DNA from: Flavobacterium chungbukense | GTDB taxonomy: Bacteria; Bacteroidota; Bacteroidia; Flavobacteriales; Flavobacteriaceae | Reading direction: 5' to 3' | Length of the DNA stretch: 64,000 nucleotides | NCBI RefSeq assembly: GCF_020805785.1 | Contig: NZ_JAJGZV010000009.1 | Location: 1-64,000 of the forward strand | The notes under the pieces: model-generated | Told to the model about the DNA's origin: nothing | The model's input: the letters and a program-made list of their open reading frames with translations, nothing else | Databases searched by the model: none | Translations under genes and position numbers: made by a program | Shown: piece by piece, positions 1 through 8,934 of the stretch | Position numbering within the stretch: position 1 is the first letter of the stretch | How the letters are laid out: each line of letters opens with the position of its first letter

Positions 1-47
1 ATATAGAATACTATAATAATGAAAGAATAAAACTTAATTTAAAAGGA

Positions 48-74
48 ATGAGCCCGATAAAATATCGAGCTCAT
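48..74. terminator. hairpin downstream of the HMG-CoA synthase gene
   Basis: Two 12-base arms (48-59 and 63-74) pair with one mismatch around an AAA loop. It lies about 100 bases beyond the stop of the minus-strand HMG-CoA synthase gene, so it may end that transcript or one entering from outside the window. No strong T-run follows, so the terminator role is tentative. I see no gene in 1-170. Confidence 0.3.
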
Positions 75-170
75 TATTATCAAATTTAATTATAAATTCG
101 TCCAAACTTTTGGGTGCAGTCTATCAAGCTTCGGTTTTTTTATTGGAATTTGGAATTTCTTTATTAAAAT

Positions 171-1532
171 TTAATCAACCCATTTATAATATCTCGCACC
201 AATCAAAACAGGAATCTCTTTTTCAATTCGGTCAAGAACCCATTCGTTTTTAGGAGTTCTAACACTTTGTTTTTGTTCTTTTTTATGAAGACTTTCATAA
301 GTATTGAAATCAATTTCTAGACTTTCGGCTAAATTTTCAAAAAGCTTCACGTTTTCTAAAGCAGATTTCCATTCTGGTTGAATCGTTCCTTCAAAAACTT
401 TTGATTTGGATCCGCTTCCGTACGCTAAAAAACCGAATTTATTTCCAGCAACGTCTTTATTTGTATCATAAAAATGAGCCAAAGTCGATAACAATCCCAT
501 GAAAATAGAACCTGTATAAAGGTTTCCGATTAATGAAGAAGCCAATTCAGCAGGTTGTAATTTCTCGGTAACAAAACTTTTGTAATCGTCAGATTTTGCT
601 ACTTCTTTAATTTTTGTTTGATAATCTGCAGGGGTAATATCATCGGCAATAATTTTTTCAGCACTGTCTAAAGCGTAAATTTCAGACAACATTCTTCTAC
701 CTTGAAAAGAATAAGGTAAATGCATCACGATACTGTGCCAAGTGTTATATAAAGTTTCGGTAGTATTTTTTAATTTTTTTAATGAAAAGTAAGCATTACG
801 CGTACGATCCATATAACATTGATTCGAATATTGTCCGTCAAAAACTGGTTGGTCTTTGTGGATTTCGATTTCAGCTTCTAAATTGTCAAACCAAGAATCG
901 TTGTTGGCATTTTTTGTAATTTCTTCTTTAGAAATGGTTCTGCATGGTTTAAAGAAGTCGAAAACACCTTTCGTGCTTGTTGCCCAATGGTTATCAAAAG
1001 CAATAATTTTTGGATCTGCCGTAATTAACATGGCTACAGCTCCAGCTCCTTGCGTGTATTCTCCGCCAGAGTTTAAATCGTATTTTGCAAAATCAGAAGT
1101 TACAACAATTGCTTTTTTAGTTGGATTTAATTTTACGAAATCAAGACAGTTTTGCATCGCGTCAACTCCGCCAATACAAGCAAAAGTAAAATCGACAACA
1201 TCACATTCTGCTAAAGAATCTTCGCCAAATTTCTGCTCCATTAAACTAATTAAGTAAGAAGCAATTGGTTTAGAACTGTCAATGCCGCTTTCGGTACCAA
1301 CATAAATTCGGCTGATTTCTTTTAAGTCTATTTTATTGTCAATGATAAGTTTGGTTAAAGCATTTGCTCCAAAAACAACAGCGTCTTGATGAACGTCTGG
1401 AAAAGTCATTTTTAGTAAGCCAAGACCTTTTTCTAATTTTTCTGGTTCAATATTTCTGGCAACAGCCAAAGTTTTTATGGGTAAATGTATGTTTGCTACG
1501 TCAAAAGAAATAGCATCAATTCCTGTTTTCAT
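171..1532 (-). CDS. hydroxymethylglutaryl-CoA synthase
   Basis: Thiolase-fold enzyme expected to condense acetyl-CoA with acetoacetyl-CoA to HMG-CoA, the entry step of the mevalonate route to isoprenoids, which flavobacteria use. The 453-residue length fits the family. The N-terminal half carries the family pattern 'VDFTFACIGGVDAMQNCL', whose Cys (about residue 118) is the likely acyl-enzyme nucleophile, followed by a 'SGGEYTQGAGAVAMLI' segment. No signal peptide, so cytosolic. The gene is divergent from sdhC with a 356-base spacer, which holds the sdh promoter and otherwise nothing I recognise. Start is the ATG at 1532. The family call is firm; exact substrate rests on family knowledge. Confidence 0.9.
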   Translation of the reverse strand: MKTGIDAISFDVANIHLPIKTLAVARNIEPEKLEKGLGLLKMTFPDVHQDAVVFGANALTKLIIDNKIDLKEISRIYVGTESGIDSSKPIASYLISLMEQKFGEDSLAECDVVDFTFACIGGVDAMQNCLDFVKLNPTKKAIVVTSDFAKYDLNSGGEYTQGAGAVAMLITADPKIIAFDNHWATSTKGVFDFFKPCRTISKEEITKNANNDSWFDNLEAEIEIHKDQPVFDGQYSNQCYMDRTRNAYFSLKKLKNTTETLYNTWHSIVMHLPYSFQGRRMLSEIYALDSAEKIIADDITPADYQTKIKEVAKSDDYKSFVTEKLQPAELASSLIGNLYTGSIFMGLLSTLAHFYDTNKDVAGNKFGFLAYGSGSKSKVFEGTIQPEWKSALENVKLFENLAESLEIDFNTYESLHKKEQKQSVRTPKNEWVLDRIEKEIPVLIGARYYKWVD

Positions 1533-1824
1533 TCTTATTTTTTTGAGCCGCTAAAGGTAAAACTATGTTGCGGAATGACAATTTTTTACTTAGACAAAAT
1601 TTATATGCAGTAACACTTTTGAAGAAAACAAATCAAATCTTTGAATAAAATAACAATATGATAAAATTTTCCTGATCTACTTTTATTGAAGTTTTGATTT
1701 CAAGGCTTAAAAAGTAGGTTTGTGAAAATTTTATAATGAATTATTTTTAATGAATTTGATTTTTGTACGTAAAAATACTTAGAAGTGAGCTATTTTAAAA
1801 TCATTATAAATAACAGCGAAATGG

Positions 1825-1855
1825 TTGTAGTTCTTTTGTAATTGAGTTATTTTTG
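1825..1855 (+). promoter_or_regulatory. Bacteroidota-type promoter for sdhCAB
   Basis: TTG at 1825-1827 and TATTTTTG at 1848-1855, separated by 20 bases, match the -33/-7 pattern of the Bacteroidota housekeeping sigma factor. The expected start of transcription is near 1862, giving a leader of about 27 bases before the sdhC ATG. Confidence 0.6.
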
Positions 1856-1888
1856 CTTAATTTTTTAAAACAAACTACTTAAACACTT

Positions 1889-2554
1889 ATGGCACAATCT
1901 GCACAGTTGAATGCTTCCATCTTAAAGAAAGTGGCTATGGCTCTTTCGGGAATATTCTTAATCACGTTTTTAGCGCTGCATGTTTCCTTAAATTTTATTT
2001 CTATTCTTAGTGAAGATGTTTTCAATGAAGCTTCTCACTTTATGGGATACAATCCGCTGATTCAGTATGTAATGCAACCAGTTTTGGCATTTGGAGTAAT
2101 TTTCCATTTCGTAATGGGATTTGTACTTACGGCACAAAACAGCGCAGCAAGACCAATTGCATACGCTAAATACAACGGAGCTGCAAACGCTTCTTGGAGT
2201 TCTAGAAATATGATTATTTCTGGACTGGTTATTTTGGCTTTCTTAGGATTGCACTTTTATGATTTCTGGTTTCCTGAAGTTAGCTACAAATACATAGCAG
2301 GTACAGCGCCAGATGCTACAAGATATTATGGTGAGTTAGTTCACAAATTTCACGACCCAATCCGTACAGCTTTATACTGTGTGTCTTTTATCCTTTTAGG
2401 ATTCCACTTATGGCACGGGTTCGCATCTTCTCTTCAATCTGTAGGGATGCACAACAAATATTCAAGATTTTTAGCAAAAGTAGGTTATGGATTTGCAGTT
2501 GTAGTTCCAGCTCTTTTCGTAATTATCGCTTTATTTCATCATTTCAATAATTAA
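1889..2554 (+). CDS. sdhC: succinate dehydrogenase cytochrome b subunit
   Basis: Membrane anchor of complex II carrying heme b and the quinone site. At 221 residues it is the single-subunit, B-type form (five helices) rather than separate SdhC and SdhD. Hydrophobic segments are visible at about residues 15-38, 62-84, 105-125, 155-178 and 195-217, with histidines spread in the helices (for example LALHVSLNF, FHFVMGF, FHLWHGF) as expected for heme ligands. It is first in sdhCAB, 11 bases ahead of sdhA. A promoter lies at 1825-1855. Confidence 0.92.
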   Translation: MAQSAQLNASILKKVAMALSGIFLITFLALHVSLNFISILSEDVFNEASHFMGYNPLIQYVMQPVLAFGVIFHFVMGFVLTAQNSAARPIAYAKYNGAANASWSSRNMIISGLVILAFLGLHFYDFWFPEVSYKYIAGTAPDATRYYGELVHKFHDPIRTALYCVSFILLGFHLWHGFASSLQSVGMHNKYSRFLAKVGYGFAVVVPALFVIIALFHHFNN

Positions 2555-2565
2555 TATCAATTATA

Positions 2566-4566
2566 ATGGCATTAGATTCAAAAATTCCAAATGGTCCTAT
2601 AGCGGACAAATGGACAAATTATAAAGATCATATTAATTTAGTAAACCCTGCTAACAAACGTAATTTAGATATTATTGTAGTTGGTACAGGTTTAGCTGGA
2701 GGTTCGGCTGCGGCTACCTTGGCTGAGTTAGGATATAACGTAAAAGCATTTTGCTTCCAAGATTCTCCACGTCGTGCACACTCTATTGCAGCACAAGGGG
2801 GTATCAACGCAGCAAAAAACTATAAAGGTGACGGTGACTCTGTTTACAGATTGTTCTACGATACTGTAAAAGGAGGAGATTACCGTGCACGTGAGGCAAA
2901 CGTTCACCGTTTGGCTGAAGTTTCTGCAAATATTATTGACCAATGTGTGGCTCAAGGGGTGCCATTGGCTCGTGAATATGGAGGACTTTTAGATAACCGT
3001 TCATTTGGAGGAACTTTGGTTTCTCGTACATTTTATGCACAAGGACAAACTGGACAGCAATTATTGTTAGGAGCTTATTCTGCAATGAACCGTCAAATTG
3101 GTCGTGGTAAAATTAAAATGTACAACCGTCACGAAATGCTTGACATTGTAATCGTGAACGGAAAAGCGAGAGGTATTATCGCTCGTGACTTAATCACAGG
3201 AAAAATAGAAAGACATTCTGCTCACGCGGTAGTGATTGGTTCTGGAGGATATGGAAACGTATTTTTCCTTTCGACAAATGCTATGGGAAGTAACGCAACA
3301 GCAGCTTGGAAAATTCATAAAAAAGGAGCGTTTTTCGCAAATCCTTGTTACACACAAATTCACCCAACATGTATTCCGGTTTCAGGAGATCACCAGTCAA
3401 AATTGACTTTGATGTCTGAATCTTTACGTAATGACGGTCGTATTTGGGTTCCAAAAAACTTGGAAGATGCAAAAGCTATCCGTGAAGGAAAGAAAAAAGC
3501 AACTGATCTATCTGAAGATCAAAGAGATTATTTCTTAGAAAGAAGATACCCAGCATTTGGTAACTTAGTTCCTCGTGACGTTGCGTCTCGTGCGGCTAAA
3601 GAAAGATGTGATGCTGGTTTTGGAGTTAATAAAACGGGTGAAGCAGTTTACTTGGATTTCGCAGCGGCAATTAAACGTTACGGAACTGAAGATGCTTATG
3701 TAAAAGGTTTAGATGATAAAGATGCTGCTTTGGTAACTAAACTGGGAGCTGCTATCGTGAAAAGTAAATACGGAAACTTATTCCAAATGTATTACAAAAT
3801 TGTTGACGAAGATCCTTATACAACACCAATGATGATTTATCCAGCGGTTCACTACACAATGGGTGGAACTTGGGTTGATTATAACTTGATGACTACAATT
3901 CCTGGATGTTTCTCAATTGGGGAATCTAATTTCTCTGATCACGGAGCAAACAGACTTGGAGCTTCTGCTTTAATGCAAGGTTTAGCTGATGGATATTTCG
4001 TATTGCCATATACTATTGGAGATTATTTAGCTCCAGATATTAAAATGGGAGAAATTTCTACAGACTTACCAGAATTCGTTGAAGCTGAAAAAGCGGTTGT
4101 AGATCAAATCAATAAATTTATAAACAACAACGGTAAACATTCTGTAGATTATTTCCACAAAAAATTAGGAAAAATCATGTGGGATAAAGTAGGTATGGCT
4201 CGTAATGCTCAAGGTTTAACTGAGGCTATCGAAGAAATTGCTGCTTTACGTGAAGAGTTTTATAAAGATGTAAAAGTTCCTGGAAGCGCTTTCGAATTTA
4301 ATCAGGAATTAGAAAAAGCGACTCGTGTTGCCGATTTCTTAGAGTTAGGAGAATTGTTCGCAAAAGATGCTTTACACCGTAACGAATCTTGTGGTGGTCA
4401 CTTCCGTGAGGAATACCAAACAGAAGAAGGAGAAGCACTTCGTGACGATGAAAACTTTGCATACGTTGCAGCTTGGGAATACAAAGGGAAACCGAGTGAT
4501 GCAGTATTACACAAAGAACCTCTTAATTACGAAAACATTAAATTAGTACAGCGTAGCTATAAATAA
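2566..4566 (+). CDS. sdhA: succinate dehydrogenase flavoprotein subunit
   Basis: FAD subunit that oxidises succinate to fumarate on the cytosolic face of complex II. The Rossmann motif 'VVGTGLAGGSAAATLAELG' is at about residues 38-56, and 'RRAHSIAAQGGINAAKNY' places the covalent-FAD histidine at H72. Downstream, 'IHPTCIP' and the 'RLGASALMQGLADGYFVLP' region fit the substrate and capping domains. At 666 residues it has the length of Bacteroidota/epsilon-type flavoproteins. It sits between sdhC and sdhB; a 95-base repeat-rich spacer separates it from sdhB. Confidence 0.96.
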   Translation: MALDSKIPNGPIADKWTNYKDHINLVNPANKRNLDIIVVGTGLAGGSAAATLAELGYNVKAFCFQDSPRRAHSIAAQGGINAAKNYKGDGDSVYRLFYDTVKGGDYRAREANVHRLAEVSANIIDQCVAQGVPLAREYGGLLDNRSFGGTLVSRTFYAQGQTGQQLLLGAYSAMNRQIGRGKIKMYNRHEMLDIVIVNGKARGIIARDLITGKIERHSAHAVVIGSGGYGNVFFLSTNAMGSNATAAWKIHKKGAFFANPCYTQIHPTCIPVSGDHQSKLTLMSESLRNDGRIWVPKNLEDAKAIREGKKKATDLSEDQRDYFLERRYPAFGNLVPRDVASRAAKERCDAGFGVNKTGEAVYLDFAAAIKRYGTEDAYVKGLDDKDAALVTKLGAAIVKSKYGNLFQMYYKIVDEDPYTTPMMIYPAVHYTMGGTWVDYNLMTTIPGCFSIGESNFSDHGANRLGASALMQGLADGYFVLPYTIGDYLAPDIKMGEISTDLPEFVEAEKAVVDQINKFINNNGKHSVDYFHKKLGKIMWDKVGMARNAQGLTEAIEEIAALREEFYKDVKVPGSAFEFNQELEKATRVADFLELGELFAKDALHRNESCGGHFREEYQTEEGEALRDDENFAYVAAWEYKGKPSDAVLHKEPLNYENIKLVQRSYK

Positions 4567-4577
4567 GAATTTGGTCG

Positions 4578-4652
4578 AAAGCCCAAAGTCTTAAAGTCAA
4601 AAGGCAAAATGTGCCAAGCGACTTTCGACTTTCGACTTTATGACTTTCAAAC
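4578..4652. repeat. AAAGTC/GACTTT-rich spacer between sdhA and sdhB
   Basis: The spacer is built from several copies of AAAGTC on one side and GACTTT on the other (for example CGACTTTCGACTTT), which can fold back on each other. Similar low-complexity spacers occur elsewhere in the window. It lies inside an operon, so it may tune the sdhA/sdhB message, but nothing in the sequence proves a function. Confidence 0.45.
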
Positions 4653-4661
4653 TAAAAAGGT

Positions 4662-5408
4662 ATGAAACTTACATTAAAAATATGGCGTCAAAAAAACGCT
4701 CAAGATAAAGGAGGGATTGTAGAATATCCTATCGATGGAATCGAACCAGATATGTCTTTCCTTGAAATGTTAGACGTTCTTAACGAAGGTTTAATCAACA
4801 AAGGAGAAGAGCCAGTAGCATTTGATCACGATTGTCGTGAAGGAATCTGCGGAATGTGTTCTTTATTCATCAACGGTGAAGCGCACGGACCAGACAGAGG
4901 AGTTACCACTTGTCAGTTACACATGCGTATGTTTAAAGATGGCGATACAATTTTTATTGAGCCATTTAGAGCAAAAGCTTTTCCAGTAATTAAAGATTTA
5001 GTTGTTGACAGAAGTTCTTTTGATAGAATCCAGCACGCTGGAGGATTTATATCTGTAAACACTTCAGGAAATACAATCGACGCGAATACTATTCCTGTTC
5101 CAAAAGACGATGCAGACAAATCATTTGATGCTGCAGCTTGTATTGGTTGTGGAGCTTGTGTTGCAACTTGTAAAAACTCTTCAGCAATGTTATTTGTTTC
5201 TGCAAAAGTTTCTCAATATGCATTATTGCCACAAGGTAAAGTGGAAGCAACGGATCGTGTATTGAATATGGTTCACCAAATGGATTTAGAAGGTTTCGGA
5301 AACTGTACAAATACAGGAGCTTGTGAAATCGAATGTCCAAAAGGAATTTCACTTGAAAATATTGCACGTATGAACCGTGAGTATTTAGCAGCAAGTTTGA
5401 AAGGATAA
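4662..5408 (+). CDS. sdhB: succinate dehydrogenase iron-sulfur subunit
   Basis: Electron-transfer subunit linking the flavin to quinone. All three cluster motifs are visible: the [2Fe-2S] ligands in 'CREGICGMCSLFINGEA' plus the later Cys of TTCQ, the [4Fe-4S] motif 'CIGCGACVATCK', and the [3Fe-4S] motif 'CTNTGACEIECPK'. The 248-residue length fits the family. Last gene of sdhCAB; a hairpin terminator follows about 22 bases after the stop. Confidence 0.96.
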   Translation: MKLTLKIWRQKNAQDKGGIVEYPIDGIEPDMSFLEMLDVLNEGLINKGEEPVAFDHDCREGICGMCSLFINGEAHGPDRGVTTCQLHMRMFKDGDTIFIEPFRAKAFPVIKDLVVDRSSFDRIQHAGGFISVNTSGNTIDANTIPVPKDDADKSFDAAACIGCGACVATCKNSSAMLFVSAKVSQYALLPQGKVEATDRVLNMVHQMDLEGFGNCTNTGACEIECPKGISLENIARMNREYLAASLKG

Positions 5409-5430
5409 TTTATCTTTTTTATATAAAATC

Positions 5431-5464
5431 AAGGAGCTTTCTCAAAAGGATAGCTCCTTTTTTT
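5431..5464 (+). terminator. terminator of sdhCAB
   Basis: AAGGAGCT at 5431-5438 pairs with AGCTCCTT at 5452-5459 and is followed by a T-run: a classic rho-independent terminator directly after sdhB. Confidence 0.85.
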
Positions 5465-5525
5465 GTAAGCTTTGGAGAAGCGAAATATTTATAGCTAAGA
5501 AAAAGATGTTATAATATAAAGCTTA

Positions 5526-5573
5526 AGCGGAGCGACATATTTTTTTACAATTTTCAATATATGTCGCTCCGCT
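5526..5573. repeat. palindromic GGAGCGACATAT repeat
   Basis: Perfect 15-base arms (5526-5540 and 5559-5573) flank an 18-base AT-rich loop. A second GC-rich stretch (ACCCCGCTGGGGT) follows near 5617. It fills the spacer between the converging sdhB and hexosaminidase genes. It looks like one of the interspersed palindromes of flavobacterial genomes; otherwise the 5465-5707 spacer holds no gene I can see. Confidence 0.6.
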
Positions 5574-5707
5574 GGAGCTTTTTCTATGTGTCCTATTGAA
5601 ATTCTATAAATATTTTACCCCGCTGGGGTTTTGCGAATTGGATGATATTGTATAATATTCTATCCCATTAAGAGAGATGTCCTTTTCATACAATTTCTTT
5701 TTGTATT

Positions 5708-7999
5708 CTATTCGTAATACAATTGCGAAGCGCTTATTTCTTGCTTTTCCTTTCCTTCCTGCTGTATAAAACAATTTAAAGTTGTTCCTCCAGTCATATC
5801 AAAATAACTGATGTTGATTTTATGAAATCCCTTTTCCAATTTAACTGCGCCGTAAGCTTCATTCATCCAATGAATATTGTCATTATCTACAATTAATTCA
5901 TTATCGATAAAAAGCTTCGATCCGTCGTCTGAAAGGGTTGAAAAAGTATAATTTCCTGTTTCTGGAATAAAGATATATCCGCTAAATTTTAAACCAATAT
6001 AACGCTCTAATTTCGTTTTCCATTTTTCGGCACTGATTTTACCTTCTAAAATGCCAGAATTAATAGGTTTTGAAAGTTCTAAATCCTGAACTTGTTTAAA
6101 CGTTCCTGTAAAATACTCATATTTCAAACCATTTTTCTTTTGCTGAATGGTTAAAGCTGATTTCAAATCTGGATTTCTCACAATGATTTTATTGATAGAA
6201 CTTCTTTTACCGCTTTTGCTGATTTGAATTGTTTTGATGATTCTATATTCTCCTTTCGGAATATTTATCGTTACTGGATTTTGGTACAAGTTTGCTGTTT
6301 CATCAGGATTATAGCCGTCAATAGTATAAAATATCTTTCCATTTTTGATGGTTGGTTTTAGATTTAAAATATATTTTGATGCAATTAATGCCGTTTCATC
6401 AGCACCAAAAGGCGTTGGAACTTTATACAATCGATTTTGTAATTCTAATTTTTCTAAATGATATGGAAGTTGATTTTGAATAAAATGATTGTAATTTTTA
6501 TTAGGGGTTTCGGTCCAGGCAATTTCTCCCAAAGCGAAAATTCTCGGATAAAGCATATAATTCAATTTTGCTGGACTCGTTAAATATTCTGACCAAAGAT
6601 TGGCTTGAACTCCGATAATATATTTTTGTTCTTCGGCACTTAAACTGTCAACAGGAGTTGGATTGTAATGGTATACTTTTTCTAAAGAGCTTAATCTTCC
6701 AACTGTTAGCGGTTCATTTGGCGAGTAACCTTGATTGTAATCAAAATAAACTGTTCCCTCTGGCGTCATAACAACAGGATGTTTCAGTTTTGCTGCGTGA
6801 ATTCCGCCTGATTCTCCGCGCCAAGACATAACAGCCGCATTTGGTGCCAATCCGCCTTCGAGAATTTCATCCCAGCCAAAAATCTGCCTTCCATTTGCAT
6901 TCAGGAATTTTTCTATTCTTTTAATGAAATAACTTTGCAGTTCATGCTCGTCTTTCAAGCCTAGCTCTTTGATTCGTTTTTGACAATTCGGACAAGCTTT
7001 CCATCTGGTTTTCGGACATTCGTCTCCGCCAATATGAATATTTTTACTTGGGAATAGCGCCATAACTTCTGTCAAAACATCTTCTAAAAAAGTAAAAGTT
7101 TCGTCTTTTCCCGCACAAAAAACATCTTCAAAAACTCCCCATGATTCTATTACTTTGTAATTTCGATCTGGAAAACAAGCCAAATTTGGATAAGCTGCAA
7201 CTGCTGCAGAAGCATGTCCTGGCATTTCGATTTCTGGAATAACATTCACATAATTATCTTCGGCAAATTTTACCACTTCCTTAATTTCTTCCTGAGTATA
7301 AAATCCTCCGTATGGATTTCCATCGAAAAAAAATGGCGATCTTTCAAATTTGTTTCCGACTAAAGTCTGTGCTCTTTTCGAACCTACTTCCGTCAATTTT
7401 GGATATTTTTTTATCTCAATTCTCCAACCTTGATCGTCGGTTAAATGCCAATGAAAATTATTTAATTTATAGCTGGACATTTGTGCAATAAAATTTTTTA
7501 TAACAGTAACAGAGAAGAAATGACGGCAGACGTCTAAATGTAAGCCTCGGTAAGAATATCGCGGTTGATCTTCAATAATTAAGCATGGCAATTTTATTTC
7601 AGTGTAAATTTTGTTCGGAAGAAGCTGCAATAAAGATTGAACGGCATAAAAAAGTCCTTCTTCTTGACCAATAATTGTAATTTTATTCAAAGTAATTTCA
7701 ATTCTATATCCTTCTTTGGACGAAAGATTTTTGCTTGAATCAAATTCGATTTTAAGATTCGATTTTTTCGAATTGGCTTTCGCATTCAATATTGATTCTA
7801 AAATTTTAGCCGATTTTAATTCCTTTTCACTATAATTTTTATTTTTAAAATTAATCTGTACTTTTCCATTTATCCGAATGCTGTCTCCAATCAATTTATA
7901 AAAATTTGGAGCGGGGATAATAGAAATATTTTGTTGGGAGTTTTGTGCTTTTCCACTTAAAAAAGAAAGAGCAAAAAATAAAAAAAGGAATTTTTTCAT
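5708..7999 (-). CDS. secreted beta-N-acetylhexosaminidase (GH20) with C-terminal PA14 domain
   Basis: Family 20 glycoside hydrolase expected to remove terminal GlcNAc or GalNAc from chitin fragments, glycans or peptidoglycan pieces outside the inner membrane. Residues 1-18 form a signal peptide ending at 'SGKAQ'. An N-terminal GH20b-like domain is followed by the catalytic barrel with 'HLTDDQGWRIEIKKYPKL' and 'HIGGDECPK', where D326-E327 are the substrate-assisted catalytic pair. The C-terminal ~130 residues resemble a PA14 sugar-binding domain ('FSTLSDDGSKLFIDNELIVD'). It is transcribed away from a DeoR-type gene; a palindrome in the shared spacer could be an operator. Confidence 0.92.
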   Translation of the reverse strand: MKKFLFLFFALSFLSGKAQNSQQNISIIPAPNFYKLIGDSIRINGKVQINFKNKNYSEKELKSAKILESILNAKANSKKSNLKIEFDSSKNLSSKEGYRIEITLNKITIIGQEEGLFYAVQSLLQLLPNKIYTEIKLPCLIIEDQPRYSYRGLHLDVCRHFFSVTVIKNFIAQMSSYKLNNFHWHLTDDQGWRIEIKKYPKLTEVGSKRAQTLVGNKFERSPFFFDGNPYGGFYTQEEIKEVVKFAEDNYVNVIPEIEMPGHASAAVAAYPNLACFPDRNYKVIESWGVFEDVFCAGKDETFTFLEDVLTEVMALFPSKNIHIGGDECPKTRWKACPNCQKRIKELGLKDEHELQSYFIKRIEKFLNANGRQIFGWDEILEGGLAPNAAVMSWRGESGGIHAAKLKHPVVMTPEGTVYFDYNQGYSPNEPLTVGRLSSLEKVYHYNPTPVDSLSAEEQKYIIGVQANLWSEYLTSPAKLNYMLYPRIFALGEIAWTETPNKNYNHFIQNQLPYHLEKLELQNRLYKVPTPFGADETALIASKYILNLKPTIKNGKIFYTIDGYNPDETANLYQNPVTINIPKGEYRIIKTIQISKSGKRSSINKIIVRNPDLKSALTIQQKKNGLKYEYFTGTFKQVQDLELSKPINSGILEGKISAEKWKTKLERYIGLKFSGYIFIPETGNYTFSTLSDDGSKLFIDNELIVDNDNIHWMNEAYGAVKLEKGFHKINISYFDMTGGTTLNCFIQQEGKEKQEISASQLYYE

Positions 8000-8031
8000 A
8001 GGAGAAAAACTTTAGATTTTTATTAAAAACA

Positions 8032-8061
8032 GTTTTAAAAACATTAAAAATGCTTTTAAAC
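8032..8061. promoter_or_regulatory. palindrome in the GH20/DeoR spacer, candidate operator
   Basis: GTTTTAAAAACATT and AATGCTTTTAAAC form an inverted repeat, near perfect when read on opposite strands, in the 158-base spacer between the divergent hexosaminidase and regulator genes. The position suits a DeoR binding site controlling both, but the link is inference. Confidence 0.35.
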
Positions 8062-8127
8062 TAATTTATTGAAAATTTTTATTGTCAATACGACTTTTAG
8101 TTTGGATGAATTATTTGCTGAAATGTT

Positions 8128-8135
8128 TATTTTTG
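8128..8135 (+). promoter_or_regulatory. -7 element of the DeoR gene
   Basis: TATTTTTG matches TAnnTTTG and lies 22 bases before the ATG. No well-spaced TTG was found upstream, so the promoter may be weak or need an activator. Confidence 0.45.
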
Positions 8136-8157
8136 TAATTAGAAAAAAACAATCGGC

Positions 8158-8934
8158 ATGAGCACTGAAAATGAAGTTTTAAATTACAGTAAAGAAGAAC
8201 GTAAAAATCATATTCTAAAAGAGATCAATTTGCACACGCGTGTAAGTTTTGAAACTCTTTCGGCTAAACTTGGTGTTTCCGAAGATACTGTTCGCCGTGA
8301 TATTAATGAACTCGACGCTGATTTACTTTTGATTAAAGTAAAAGGCGGTGCCATGACCAAAGGGTATCACTATTCTTCGTCAAACCAGACTTATGCTGTC
8401 GAAGCCAAACAAGTTATTGCCCAAAAAGCAGTCGGCCTTCTTCATGACGGAATGGTTTTAATTGTTGACGGAGGAACAACTATTCGTGAGTTCATCCGAT
8501 TAATTCCAAACGATCTTAATTTAACTGTTTTTACGATTACCGCTTTAACGGCGGTTCAGCTTTTAGATAAACCAAATATCAAAACCATCATGATTGGCGG
8601 CAGCATTTCGTCGTACAGTCAGATGTGTGTGAGCGGTGAAGCTTTTCATCAATTGGCCAACATAAAAGCAGATCTTTTGGTTCTTGGAACAAATGCTCTT
8701 GATATTGACGGCGGTTATTCTGATTCTGATTGGGAAACGGTTCAGGTTAAAAAAGCAATGATTCAGGCTTCTAAAAAAACAGCGGTTTTAACCATTACGG
8801 AGAAATTAAACACCGTTCTTAAAATGAAAATCGCTAGTTTGTCTGAGATAAATTATGTGATTACCGAAGAAGAACCAAATAGTGTCAAACTAAAATCATA
8901 CAAAGAAAACTTTCCGAATGTGAATGTGATTTAA
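8158..8934 (+). CDS. DeoR/GlpR-family transcriptional regulator
   Basis: A 258-residue DNA-binding regulator. The N-terminal winged helix is clear: 'RVSFETLSAKLGVSEDTVRR' at about residues 27-46. The rest is the DeoR effector domain, with 'VDGGTTIREF' and 'ALDIDGGYSDSDWETVQVKK', a fold that binds phosphorylated sugars in the family. It diverges from the GH20 gene and its stop overlaps the end of the convergent dipeptidase gene by 4 bases. That placement makes the hexosaminidase and the D-amino-acid cluster plausible targets; the effector cannot be read from sequence. Confidence 0.88.
   Translation: MSTENEVLNYSKEERKNHILKEINLHTRVSFETLSAKLGVSEDTVRRDINELDADLLLIKVKGGAMTKGYHYSSSNQTYAVEAKQVIAQKAVGLLHDGMVLIVDGGTTIREFIRLIPNDLNLTVFTITALTAVQLLDKPNIKTIMIGGSISSYSQMCVSGEAFHQLANIKADLLVLGTNALDIDGGYSDSDWETVQVKKAMIQASKKTAVLTITEKLNTVLKMKIASLSEINYVITEEEPNSVKLKSYKENFPNVNVI

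Noticed and set aside
856..1257. 133-residue plus-strand frame
   Set aside because: It lies wholly inside the well-supported HMG-CoA synthase gene on the other strand and shows no family features.
5526..5640. Riboswitch or structured RNA between sdhB and the hexosaminidase
   Set aside because: The structure is a simple palindrome between converging genes, with no downstream gene to regulate.
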